64,000 nucleotides of DNA from Acidobacteriota bacterium (GTDB taxonomy: Bacteria > Acidobacteriota > Terriglobia > Terriglobales > Acidobacteriaceae): the NCBI GenBank assembly GCA_021780075.1, contig JAJXZL010000002.1:1-64000 (forward strand), read 5' to 3'. Under the pieces are notes generated by a model. That model made no database searches. It was not told where the DNA came from and worked only from the letters and a program-made list of their open reading frames with translations. Numbering within the stretch: position 1 is the stretch's first letter; each line of letters starts with the position of its first letter. Positions 35,727-44,448 of the stretch are shown piece after piece. A program made the translations under genes and the position numbers.

Positions 35727-36365
35727 TTACTGGATGTGTACAAGCCCACGCTGCACCGCAGCCACCACGGCCTGTGTGCGGTCCGTTACCTGCAGGCGCA
35801 TCAGGATGACGCTGACATGGCATTTCACCGTTGCTTCGGTGATGCCCAGTTGCGATGCAATCTGCTTGTTGCTTTTGCCCTGCGCAAGAAGCCCCAGAAC
35901 TTCTCGCTCCCGCGAACTGAGATCCGAATCTGGTGTCCGCGAGGCCAAGGCACGCAATATGGGCGAAGGAAGAAAGCGGCCGCCGGCATGGACGCGGCGC
36001 AACGCATCCACCAGTGCTTCATGCGGCATGCCTTTGATGATGTATCCGCGCGCGCCTGCATCCAGAGCCTGGTAGATGTCTTCGTCGCCTTCATACGTGG
36101 TCAAGACCACGAAGCAGGCGTCGGGGTGCCGACGGCGGATCGTTCGGATTGCCTCCACGCCGCTCATCCCAGGCAAGCGGAGATCCATCAATGTAATGTC
36201 AGGACGATGCAACTCGAACAGTTCCAAGGCGCTTTCTCCGGTTCCCGCCTGGGCCACCGTCACCATATCTGCACGTGCATTGATAATTGCCGCGATGCCT
36301 ACCCGCATGATCGGATGGTCATCGACAATCAGCAGTTTGATCTTTTCTGTATTCTCCATATTCAC
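35727..36365 (-). CDS. NarL/LuxR-family response regulator
   Basis: The 212-residue protein has an N-terminal receiver domain with the acidic pair D15/D16, the phospho-acceptor D61 (LMDLRLPG) and K111, followed by a LuxR-type helix-turn-helix (about 145-205; LSSREREVLGLLAQGKSNKQ, then TVKCHV). It would be phosphorylated by the histidine kinase encoded just upstream, whose gene overlaps by 4 bp (ATGA). NarL-type regulators bind inverted repeats as dimers, so the 7-4-7 palindromes in this region are candidate targets. This link is inference. Confidence 0.95.
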   Translation of the reverse strand: MNMENTEKIKLLIVDDHPIMRVGIAAIINARADMVTVAQAGTGESALELFELHRPDITLMDLRLPGMSGVEAIRTIRRRHPDACFVVLTTYEGDEDIYQALDAGARGYIIKGMPHEALVDALRRVHAGGRFLPSPILRALASRTPDSDLSSREREVLGLLAQGKSNKQIASQLGITEATVKCHVSVILMRLQVTDRTQAVVAAVQRGLVHIQ

Positions 36366-39300
36366 GCACTCTGCATCACATTCTGCGCAGCGGATACCTT
36401 TCGTGGAATCTGGATACGCACACTTGTGCCTTTGCCCATCGCACTCTCTAGCTTGAACTGTCCGCCAACGGACTGAACGCGCTCGCGCATGCCCACCAGG
36501 CCATAATGACGATCCTGATGGGTCTGGATAGCAGACGGATCGAAACCGGAACCGTCATCCCGCACTTCCAGTGTTAAGCCGCTCCTTGTAAAACACAAAT
36601 TGATATCAATCCTTGTGGGCTTCGCGTGCAGGACTGCGTTATACACCGCTTCGCGCGCCATCATCATCAACTCATGCGTTGCAAATTGATTCAGCACAAA
36701 TGGCTTGCCTGCCAATTCGCAGGCTACCGGAATCCCCGACTCTCTGGCGATCTGCTCGGCCATGCGCTGCAGAGCCGGAGCAAATGAATTCTCCGCAGGA
36801 TTCCGCTGGCGCAAATTCCAGACTGCCTGTCGCGCTTCATCAATCGTACTGCGCACCTGGGTGCGCGCATGGTTCAGCAGATCCTGCGCCAGATCGTTGC
36901 CCATCTGGTTCAGGCTGGAAAGCGCCTCCAACAGCGCAGAAGCACTCGCGCATCCCTGGATAACCGTGTCGTGCATCTCGCGTGCGAGGCGGCTGCGTTC
37001 ATCAAGTACTGCCTCAAAGCGCATCTTAATCTGCCATAGACGGAATTGATAAGCACCAAAAATTATGGCCACCACGATAAGAAGACAACAACTGACAAAC
37101 CACGGCGTCCGATAGAAACGCGGCCTCTGCGTGATCGCAAGGGAAGTCTCTGAAATTGCCTTGGGTGCATTCACTTCAAACGCCGCGACATGAAACGTGT
37201 ACTTGCCCGGTGGCAGGCTTGTGTAGGTTGCCACGCGTCGCGTAAATGCATCGATCCAGCTCGCATCAAAGCCATCGAGCCGGTAACGGAAGCGCACCCC
37301 GTCCTGAGAGCGCAGAAGAACGGGCGAGTAACTAATCTCCAGCCGGTTGTTTCCCGGCGCGATGACCACAGGCAGGTTCGTAGACACAACCCGTCCATCG
37401 ACAAGGACCTCATCAATCACTACGGGCGGCACCAGTGGATGCCGTGCAGTATTCCCCGAAATATGGATGGGCCCCCGATTGCTTGGAAACCATGCATCGC
37501 CGTGTGCGTCAAGACAGCCCGATGGCTGCCGACCGCCGTAGATCTGAGCGCCCTCCACCTCGCTGGAGATGTCGTAGAGAGTAAGAGCAAGTGGCTGCCC
37601 TGGATGATCCGCAGCCGCGTCCAGTTCGTGACGATTGAGCAGCGAGATTCCGTTCGGCCCGCTGATCCAGAAACCTCCCTTTGCATCTTCCACAATCTGG
37701 TAGATGCTGTCGCTCGCCAATCCCTGCTCGGTCGAAAAGTGCGTCAGACTGCCCCGCTTCCAACGGTAAAGTCCGTCGTTGCGCGTGCCAAACCATAGCC
37801 CGCCATCTTTGTCTTCATGGATTGCCCAAACTTTTTTCTGGATCAGGCTCTTCGTGACTTCATCCTGCACGAAGGCTCCCGCGTGCAGGTGGTTCAAGCC
37901 GCGATCCGTGCCAATCCATAGATCTCCGTTGTGATCTTCAAGCAACACGCGGGTGCTGAAGTAAGACAATCCGTCGCGCATCCGGTAGTTCGTGAACCCG
38001 TGCGGAGTCAAGTGGCTCACGCCTTCGTCGGTTGCAATCCACATGCTGCCATCTCGGCTTTGCTCAATGGCCCGAATGAAGTTGTTGACCAGGCCGTCTT
38101 TCGTGGTGAACCATTGCGTCTTCCGGCCATCTTTGCAGATGATTCCATCGCCATCCGTACCAATCCACAAGGCACCCGCGCGATCGCGAAAGAGGTTACG
38201 CACAGAAACATGTCCAAGTCCGGAAAGCTGATATGGCTCAACCTTACCGTTGCGTATGCGGAATACATCCGTCGAGACCACCCAAAGCGTTCCGTCGCGG
38301 TCCTCGTAAATCGTGCCAAAATCAGAATCGACGGCTTGCGGCAACGGCACAATACTCACCGGCGTGCTCGTCAAACGCAGCAACCCCGCCTGCGTTCCGA
38401 TCCAGATGTTGCGCTCATCGTCCTCAAAAATATTCAGCACTGTGTTGCTGGGCAGGGCATCCGGCGCAGTCATGGCGGCAATATCCGGGCCCTTGATGCT
38501 GCGAATCCCTCCCCCGATCATGCCAATCCACAGCGTTCCATCAGAGGTTTGCCGCAGCACGCGAACTGTCGCCTTGAAACTCGGGACGCGTTCAAACGCG
38601 TTGGTCCCTTGACGCAGCCGGTGCAATCCAGAAACCGTGCCCACCCAGACCGTATGGTCCGTCGTCTCCAGAATTGACTTCACGCGGTTCTGGCTGCTGC
38701 CACCCTGCAATGCATACTCGCGCGTCGTTCCGTGGTAGATCCGCAGCAGCCGCGAACCGCCCACCCACAATCCGCCTTCGTGATCCTCGGCAATCGCATG
38801 TACTGCAAGGGTTGGCGCACCATCCACTCCGTCCACGCGCAGTAGTCGGTCACCGTCAAAGCGAAGCAGACCGTTGTCTGTCCCCACCCAGACTGTCCCC
38901 TCGCGATCCTGGAGCAGCGCACGCACAAAGCCATCGCTCAATCCATCCTGTGACCCGTAGGTGCGAAACCTGCCTCCGGCATAGCGCACCAGGCCGCCGC
39001 CTTCGGTGCCAATCCATAGGCTTCCGTCGCGCGAGACGAGCAGCGAGAAGACGCTGTTCTCTTTCAGCGCTGGTGTGTTTTCGTGGTTGAAGACGGTAAA
39101 GCGCGCACCATCAAACCGCAACAAGCCGCCCGTCGTGCCAATCCACAGATAATGGTCCGGCGTCTGCGCAAAGGCCTGCACAGTCTCTTCGGGAAGCCCG
39201 TCCTGCGTCTGCCATAGCTTGTGAGTGAAGCCTGAGGGCACGGCTGCAGACCCGGCGGCACACGCGATCCACAGGAAGCACGCCAAGCCTGCCATGCGTA

Positions 39301-39409
39301 TGAACAACCTGCAGCGCGCCCCGGTTGCATCGGGGCGGCACAGCCGAGGGAAGGTACGAGCTTTTATCGTATTTGCCGTCTTCCCATTCGAAATGTTGAC
39401 TGCAATCAC
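36362..39409 (-). CDS. Propeller-sensor histidine kinase
   Basis: The 1015-residue protein has a signal or first membrane segment at about 38-57 and then some fourteen Reg_prop-type repeats (WIGTxxGLxRFDG, for example LWIGTTGGLLRFDG) that form two beta-propellers in the periplasm. A Y_Y_Y domain (about 665-745), one membrane helix (about 760-785), a HisKA_3 dimerisation domain with H813 (REMHDTVIQG) and an HATPase_c domain (DDGSGFD, YGLVGMRERV) follow. This layout equals the periplasmic part of the hybrid sensors of Bacteroides glycan clusters, but here with a separate response regulator. The GTG at 39409 overlaps the stop of the TPR gene as GTGA; an ATG at 39295 would give a cleaner signal peptide. 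Confidence 0.93.
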   Translation of the reverse strand: MIAVNISNGKTANTIKARTFPRLCRPDATGARCRLFIRMAGLACFLWIACAAGSAAVPSGFTHKLWQTQDGLPEETVQAFAQTPDHYLWIGTTGGLLRFDGARFTVFNHENTPALKENSVFSLLVSRDGSLWIGTEGGGLVRYAGGRFRTYGSQDGLSDGFVRALLQDREGTVWVGTDNGLLRFDGDRLLRVDGVDGAPTLAVHAIAEDHEGGLWVGGSRLLRIYHGTTREYALQGGSSQNRVKSILETTDHTVWVGTVSGLHRLRQGTNAFERVPSFKATVRVLRQTSDGTLWIGMIGGGIRSIKGPDIAAMTAPDALPSNTVLNIFEDDERNIWIGTQAGLLRLTSTPVSIVPLPQAVDSDFGTIYEDRDGTLWVVSTDVFRIRNGKVEPYQLSGLGHVSVRNLFRDRAGALWIGTDGDGIICKDGRKTQWFTTKDGLVNNFIRAIEQSRDGSMWIATDEGVSHLTPHGFTNYRMRDGLSYFSTRVLLEDHNGDLWIGTDRGLNHLHAGAFVQDEVTKSLIQKKVWAIHEDKDGGLWFGTRNDGLYRWKRGSLTHFSTEQGLASDSIYQIVEDAKGGFWISGPNGISLLNRHELDAAADHPGQPLALTLYDISSEVEGAQIYGGRQPSGCLDAHGDAWFPSNRGPIHISGNTARHPLVPPVVIDEVLVDGRVVSTNLPVVIAPGNNRLEISYSPVLLRSQDGVRFRYRLDGFDASWIDAFTRRVATYTSLPPGKYTFHVAAFEVNAPKAISETSLAITQRPRFYRTPWFVSCCLLIVVAIIFGAYQFRLWQIKMRFEAVLDERSRLAREMHDTVIQGCASASALLEALSSLNQMGNDLAQDLLNHARTQVRSTIDEARQAVWNLRQRNPAENSFAPALQRMAEQIARESGIPVACELAGKPFVLNQFATHELMMMAREAVYNAVLHAKPTRIDINLCFTRSGLTLEVRDDGSGFDPSAIQTHQDRHYGLVGMRERVQSVGGQFKLESAMGKGTSVRIQIPRKVSAAQNVMQSA

Positions 39410-40632
39410 GGCTTATCTTCTGGAGGCAACTCTTCCTGCGCCTCAGGCCGGCGATTCATCTGGCGATACAACGCGGCCACACGATCCTTCGCCGTGCGAA
39501 TCTCTTTGTACAGGTTGATCTGCTTCTCTTCCGCGTCACGTTGATGAAGCGCATGATACACGCGGGCCAGCCGATAATGCGCCAGAGCATTCAGGGGATC
39601 GGCCTCAGTTGCAGCCAGCAGATAGGGAAGCGCCTGCTCGGGCTTATTCTCATCCGCCAGTATCTTCGCCAATCCCAGCTGCGCTTCTTCCTCGTTTGGA
39701 TTCATCGCATAGGCGCGCTGATAATGCGCGTACGCATCGTTGGTCTTGCTCTGCATGAGGTCGATGCGCGCCAGTGCGGACTCCACCCCGGCGCTGTCGC
39801 CGTCTACCTTGATTGCGTCTTCAAGCTCCTGCTTCGCCGCAGCCTGCGCGTTGGCATCGTTCGATGACTCCAGAATGGCTTCTGCCAGTTCGAAGTGCAT
39901 CCCCGGCAACCTTGGGTCAGCCGCGAGCGCCTTGCGGTAATGGTCGATTGCGTCGTTCAGATCGCCGCCATTGATTAAACGCTCCGCAATCAATTGCTGC
40001 ATGCGTGCTGAGTCCGGTGCCAGCAGAGCCAGCTTGTTTAATGTGTTGTCTGCCATCTCGGAGTAGACGCGCTGTGCAAAGAAAAGCAAGTCCACGTTAT
40101 CAGGGTCCAGGGTCACGAGAGATTGAAGAATTGGCAGCGTGTGATCCAGGTCGCCATTCCGATAATAAAGATCGGCGAGTTCCACGCCTACCTGCGTGCG
40201 CAGTTTCGCATCCTTCAGCTTTGCAAATGCACTTTGCAAGTCAGCCTGGGCTGACGGCTGTCCCATCCTCTTCTCACAGATGGATAGCAGCGCCTCTGCC
40301 TTGGTCAACGTGGGCGCAACGCGCAGTGCACTTCGAAACTCCGGCTCGGCGGCCCGGCAATTCCCGTGGAAAAATGCCAACACGCCAAGGTTTGCGTGCG
40401 CCACCACGTTATTGGGATCAAGCTCGAGCACCGCGCGAAATTCTTGCGTCGCAAGTGCCTGTTCATTGGCCTTCAAAGCCGCCTGGCCGCGCTCCAGATG
40501 CGCTGCCAAAGCGGTGTTTGAGGGAGCTGATTGAGCATGTAGCGGAGCGGACCGCAGCACGAACAAACAGCCGAGAAGCAAAGTGAGGCCGGCTGCTCTC
40601 GCGATCTTAATGAAGTGAGCAGTAATCCGCAT
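39406..40632 (-). CDS. Secreted TPR protein
   Basis: The 408-residue product has a signal peptide (about residues 10-35, ending LHAQ) and about nine TPR motifs, for example ALATQEFRAVLELDPNNVVA near the N-terminus and DPLNALAHYRLARVYHALHQ near the C-terminus. The ATG at 40632 has AAGGGA at a good distance; a longer frame begins at 40662. It lies between the TonB receptor gene and the sensor kinase gene and overlaps the latter by 4 bp. It could be a periplasmic scaffold or an accessory of the sensor; there is no direct evidence for either. Confidence 0.87.
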   Translation of the reverse strand: MRITAHFIKIARAAGLTLLLGCLFVLRSAPLHAQSAPSNTALAAHLERGQAALKANEQALATQEFRAVLELDPNNVVAHANLGVLAFFHGNCRAAEPEFRSALRVAPTLTKAEALLSICEKRMGQPSAQADLQSAFAKLKDAKLRTQVGVELADLYYRNGDLDHTLPILQSLVTLDPDNVDLLFFAQRVYSEMADNTLNKLALLAPDSARMQQLIAERLINGGDLNDAIDHYRKALAADPRLPGMHFELAEAILESSNDANAQAAAKQELEDAIKVDGDSAGVESALARIDLMQSKTNDAYAHYQRAYAMNPNEEEAQLGLAKILADENKPEQALPYLLAATEADPLNALAHYRLARVYHALHQRDAEEKQINLYKEIRTAKDRVAALYRQMNRRPEAQEELPPEDKP

Positions 40633-40797
40633 CGTCGTCCCTTGAAAACATTGGAAATCCATGCCTAGCTAATTGTAGGGTACTGTGCAATCAGTTCGAG
40701 ATACTCCTTGCAAATGCTGAGAGACCGGGATGCGGATGCTCATTGACTTGCGTGAGCCCGTACCCCGGTCTTCATGATTTGCCTTGGTGTAAGGAAA

Positions 40798-43700
40798 TTA
40801 GAAGCTCAGGCGGCCTCCTAATTGGATCAACCGGGCCCCGTTGGCGCTCGTAATTACGCCACCTCCCACAACGCCTGTTCCGGTAGCATTGCTCGGTTGA
40901 CTGAAGTTCGGGTGATTGAGTGCGTTGAAAGAATCAGCTCGAATCTCGAATCTCATCCCTTCCATCAATTGGAATGATTTCCCCATGCTTAGGTCCACGT
41001 CGCGCCAGGCTGGACCAATCAGCATGTTGCGACGCTCATTGCCAAACGTTCCAGAAGTAGGCGTGGCAAAGGCCGCGGGATTGAACCATTCATTGGTGGA
41101 CGGACTGGAAACAGACGGGCTCCCCACCAGATTCGGCAACCACGCATATCCGCAGTTGCAATTGTTCGCTGCCGACCCGCTTAGATCCTGACCGTTGTAG
41201 GACGTAGTTGCGGTGAACGGAATGCCGCTGTGCACCTGGAAGACGCCCGTCACTCGCCACCCGCCAAGAACCTGGTCGGCCACTCCGTGCATCGCAAAAT
41301 GCTTGCCCAAACCAAAAGGAAGCTCGTAAGTCGCGGTGCCGTTGATGGAGTTCCTCATATCCAGCGTTGAGAGACCATAGTTCTGTGGAACGCTAAATGC
41401 ATTCTGCCAGACATCCACACCAGTGTTATTGCCTGAGCCTGTGCCGGTATCCATAGTCTTGGACCATGCGTAGTTAAATCCGAAGTTCAGGCCGTGCGAC
41501 GTCCGCTTTTCTACCCTCAACTGAAGTGCGTTGTAATTCGAGTAGCCATCGTACAAGCTGGCGTCGATCGAGCAGAACAAGGGATATGCGGTTGGCGCGT
41601 TGTAGCAATTCGTATATTGCGTCATTGCGCTTTGCGGCACCTGGTTGATGTCTCGCGAGAATCCCAGGTGCGAGCCCTTGGTGAAGATGTAGCTCGTATC
41701 CACCAGCATCTGGAATGGCAACTCATGCTGCACCGAGAAAAGCACTTCCTGGTAGTAAGTGACCGGCCTCTTCTGCGGGAAATAAGGCACATCCTGATAG
41801 TTGTACTGCGAGTTGGACAGGTTCGCCAGCGTGGGATACTGCACCGAGCCGGGCGGAGGGCCATTCTGAAGCGAAAACGCCGCCGAGTTACCATAACCAA
41901 GCGACCCATGCGGATTCAGCCCTAGCCCATACGCAGCGGAGTAAGGATCAGTGGACCACGGAGGGTTAGAGACTCCGTAGCTGGCGCGTAAGGTCCACGT
42001 CGGGGCAGGTGCCCAGGAAAGCCCAACTCGTGGAACCCACTCGTTGGCCCCGTCCTGGATTGTGTTTCGTCCTCCTTGTCCTCCGTAGGTCATTGCGCCC
42101 AAGGTGCCAGGCGCCGCATACTGCCCGGTGTTCACCACCGTTGGGCTGAAAGTACCCCAGCGATTCTGCACCTCGCTCCAACCGCCCTGGTACTGATAAC
42201 GGAAGCCCAGGTTCAACGTCAGGTGGGGAAGTATCTGGTAATCATCTTGTAAAAACGCACCCATGTTCCACATGCGCGCGCCCGTTTCTACATAGTCGTA
42301 GACATACCAGCCGTAAACCTGACCCAGAAGGAAGTCAGCGTACGGAACCCCGGTCGAAACTCCATCAAAGACAAAGTTGCCAGAACTGATATCACCCCAA
42401 CTGGTGTAGTTCTGATAACTCTTGTCGAATTCGCCGCCCATCTTGATGGTGTGCTTGCCCTTGATGAGCGTGAAAATATCCGACTCCACTAGCGCGCCAT
42501 CGGCCAGGTTCGCATGCACGCCGCCGTTGATGCCGATTCCGCCAATTCCTCCGCCATTATCGACCGTGACGCTCGGAAATATATCCGCTGGAGCATTCGT
42601 GCCATACGCCGGCTGCAGGCCAATGGTCGTCGGGTAACCCTTGCCATAGGTCGGCGGAATGTACTTGTCTACTTCGCGAACGCCGCCAATGCGTGCTTCG
42701 TTCACCTTGGTCGGGCTGATCGTCCATACATCCGTTATCTGCCCATCCATGTTGTAGTTATTTCCGTGCGTGCAATCAAATCCCAGCGAGCAGAAAGCAT
42801 CGACGTTGTAGGTAAGCGGACCAATCGGAAAATACATGTAGGAGACGGAATCCCGATGACTCTGGTTGGGAGTGTAATCAACCTTGCCCACGTACCACGA
42901 CGATGTGGTGGGGGTCGTCTGCACTACGCGATAGTTGTTCAGATACGGATTGGGCCCCACCAGGTTGGGCGCTGGAAAGTACTTCTGAATATTCAAGGCA
43001 ACCGGGTCCATTGCTGAATTGATGCAGTTCCCGGGATAGGGCTGCCCTGTCTGCGGATCATTCACCTGACCGGGGAAGCAGCCAGCCAGCATGTTCGTCG
43101 TTCCATTCTTGCCCTGCGTCGGAACAGTTGTTGTGTACACGCCGGAGGATGTATTGGGGTTCCTCTGATAGGTGAAGAAGAAGAACAGCTTGTCCTTCTT
43201 GATCGGCCCGCCGATGCTCCCGCCGAATTCGTTCCAGTGCAGTGGCGCAATGGGTGTAGGAGCCGGGTTAAAGTAATTGCGCGCGTTGTAGTCGTTATTC
43301 TGGTTGAACTCAAACAGCGAGCCATGAAACTTGTTGGTGCCACTTTTGAGAATCACGTTGAAGGCAGCCACGCCGTTGCCATACTGCGCACCAAAGTTGC
43401 TGGCCTGAACGTTCACCTCAGAGATAGCATCCGGCGGAGGATAGTTGTCGCTTGCGTTCGCGTCGCGCGGCTGCTGCGCCACAGAGCCTTCCAGAAGGAA
43501 GCTGCCCGAGTAACCCTGCGTTCCATCCACGCCAATTCCCTGGCCTGACGCGTCCTGACCTCCACCTGCATTCACGCCGGGCAGCACATTGGTCAGTTCG
43601 TTGTACCAGACCCCGCCAACAATCGGGGCGTTCTGGATCGCCTGCGTATTAAAGTCCACATGCACTGCGGAGTCCTGCGTCTGCAGCAGCGGAACGTCCG

Positions 43701-44076
43701 CGTTCACCACAATCTGCTGTGCTGCTGCGCCCACCTGCAATACCGCGTCGACTGCCACCGTGCCCACCTGCAGCGTAATGCCATTCCGCACCGCGTCGCG
43801 GAATCCCGCCGCGCTGAATGTGATCGAGTATTTGCCAGGCGGTATCGACGGCACGTCGTAGATGCCAACTCCATTCGTCACCGTCGTCGTCTTGACGCCC
43901 GTCTGGACGTTCAGAATAACGACAGTAGCTCCGGAAACAACGGCATTGCTTGAATCCGTTACCGTACCTTTGATCTCTCCTGAGTTCGTGTTCTGTCCAT
44001 AGGCACTCCATGCCGTGGTGATTGCCACGATCATGAGGAGTAAAGAGAACCCCCTCAGCCATGTATGCGTTTTCAT
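40798..44076 (-). CDS. TonB-dependent receptor, Oar-like
   Basis: The 1092-residue protein has a signal peptide (ending SAYGQ at about 28), a carboxypeptidase-regulatory-like domain (about 30-115, GEIKGTVTDSSNAVVSGATV), a plug domain (LTNVLPGV, KSGTNKFHGSLFEF) and a long beta-barrel. It ends in phenylalanine (GGRLSF), the usual signal for outer-membrane insertion. It is divergent from the GH53 galactanase gene. Two 7-4-7 inverted repeats lie in the shared promoter region, so both are likely switched on together. Import of galactan fragments is a sensible guess from this pairing. It is only distantly similar to the receptor at 22852. Confidence 0.93.
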   Translation of the reverse strand: MKTHTWLRGFSLLLMIVAITTAWSAYGQNTNSGEIKGTVTDSSNAVVSGATVVILNVQTGVKTTTVTNGVGIYDVPSIPPGKYSITFSAAGFRDAVRNGITLQVGTVAVDAVLQVGAAAQQIVVNADVPLLQTQDSAVHVDFNTQAIQNAPIVGGVWYNELTNVLPGVNAGGGQDASGQGIGVDGTQGYSGSFLLEGSVAQQPRDANASDNYPPPDAISEVNVQASNFGAQYGNGVAAFNVILKSGTNKFHGSLFEFNQNNDYNARNYFNPAPTPIAPLHWNEFGGSIGGPIKKDKLFFFFTYQRNPNTSSGVYTTTVPTQGKNGTTNMLAGCFPGQVNDPQTGQPYPGNCINSAMDPVALNIQKYFPAPNLVGPNPYLNNYRVVQTTPTTSSWYVGKVDYTPNQSHRDSVSYMYFPIGPLTYNVDAFCSLGFDCTHGNNYNMDGQITDVWTISPTKVNEARIGGVREVDKYIPPTYGKGYPTTIGLQPAYGTNAPADIFPSVTVDNGGGIGGIGINGGVHANLADGALVESDIFTLIKGKHTIKMGGEFDKSYQNYTSWGDISSGNFVFDGVSTGVPYADFLLGQVYGWYVYDYVETGARMWNMGAFLQDDYQILPHLTLNLGFRYQYQGGWSEVQNRWGTFSPTVVNTGQYAAPGTLGAMTYGGQGGRNTIQDGANEWVPRVGLSWAPAPTWTLRASYGVSNPPWSTDPYSAAYGLGLNPHGSLGYGNSAAFSLQNGPPPGSVQYPTLANLSNSQYNYQDVPYFPQKRPVTYYQEVLFSVQHELPFQMLVDTSYIFTKGSHLGFSRDINQVPQSAMTQYTNCYNAPTAYPLFCSIDASLYDGYSNYNALQLRVEKRTSHGLNFGFNYAWSKTMDTGTGSGNNTGVDVWQNAFSVPQNYGLSTLDMRNSINGTATYELPFGLGKHFAMHGVADQVLGGWRVTGVFQVHSGIPFTATTSYNGQDLSGSAANNCNCGYAWLPNLVGSPSVSSPSTNEWFNPAAFATPTSGTFGNERRNMLIGPAWRDVDLSMGKSFQLMEGMRFEIRADSFNALNHPNFSQPSNATGTGVVGGGVITSANGARLIQLGGRLSF

Positions 44077-44142
44077 TTCAAGGCCTCCATTACAAACGAG
44101 TTCAGCACCCCGAGGAGACTAAGCTGCCAATGCAAGAGATGC

Positions 44143-44160
44143 ATCCGACGAAAGTCGGAT
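44143..44160. promoter_or_regulatory. 7-4-7 inverted repeat, copy 2
   Basis: ATCCGAC-GAAA-GTCGGAT is a perfect palindrome with a 4-nt spacer. It lies 67 bp upstream of the TonB receptor start codon. Confidence 0.65.
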
Positions 44161-44305
44161 TAAACTTCATTTTTGGATCAACGAATTCAACCATCTTATT
44201 ATCATATGTTTATAGACAATATCCAGAGCAGCACAAATCACACCGAGAGCCATGACCGTCTCTCGCGCATACGTTCCATGCAGGAATCGCTACTTCGCGC
44301 CCGCA

Positions 44306-44323
44306 ATCCCTCTTTCGTCGGAT
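44306..44323. promoter_or_regulatory. 7-4-7 inverted repeat, copy 3 (degenerate)
   Basis: ATCCCTC-TTTC-GTCGGAT has the same arm and spacer lengths, with one arm intact and two changes in the other. It lies about 126 bp upstream of the GH53 gene. Confidence 0.4.
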
Positions 44324-44448
44324 GCGCTGTGCACAATCTCTTTTTATCCTCGCTGATGCATGTAGCGGCCTGTCCAAATAGGATGCGCCGCTCACTTTTC
44401 ATCGCATTCTGAGGCTCATCAGAGCCCGGACGAAGGAACGCTCCCGCA

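Larger units (their letters stand above)
44077..44448. promoter_or_regulatory. Divergent promoter region between TonB receptor and GH53 gene
   Basis: This 372-bp gene-free stretch holds two copies of the 7-4-7 inverted repeat: one strong, 67 bp from the receptor start, and one degenerate, about 126 bp from the GH53 start. The AT-rich centre near 44160-44220 (TTTTTGG, TATTATCATATG) could hold promoters for both sides, but I cannot assign boxes. Confidence 0.55.

Noticed and set aside
40722..40771. Stem AGACCGGG/CCCGGTCT after the second TonB receptor gene as a terminator
   Set aside because: The loop is 34 nt and no T-run follows on the minus strand, so the support is too weak.
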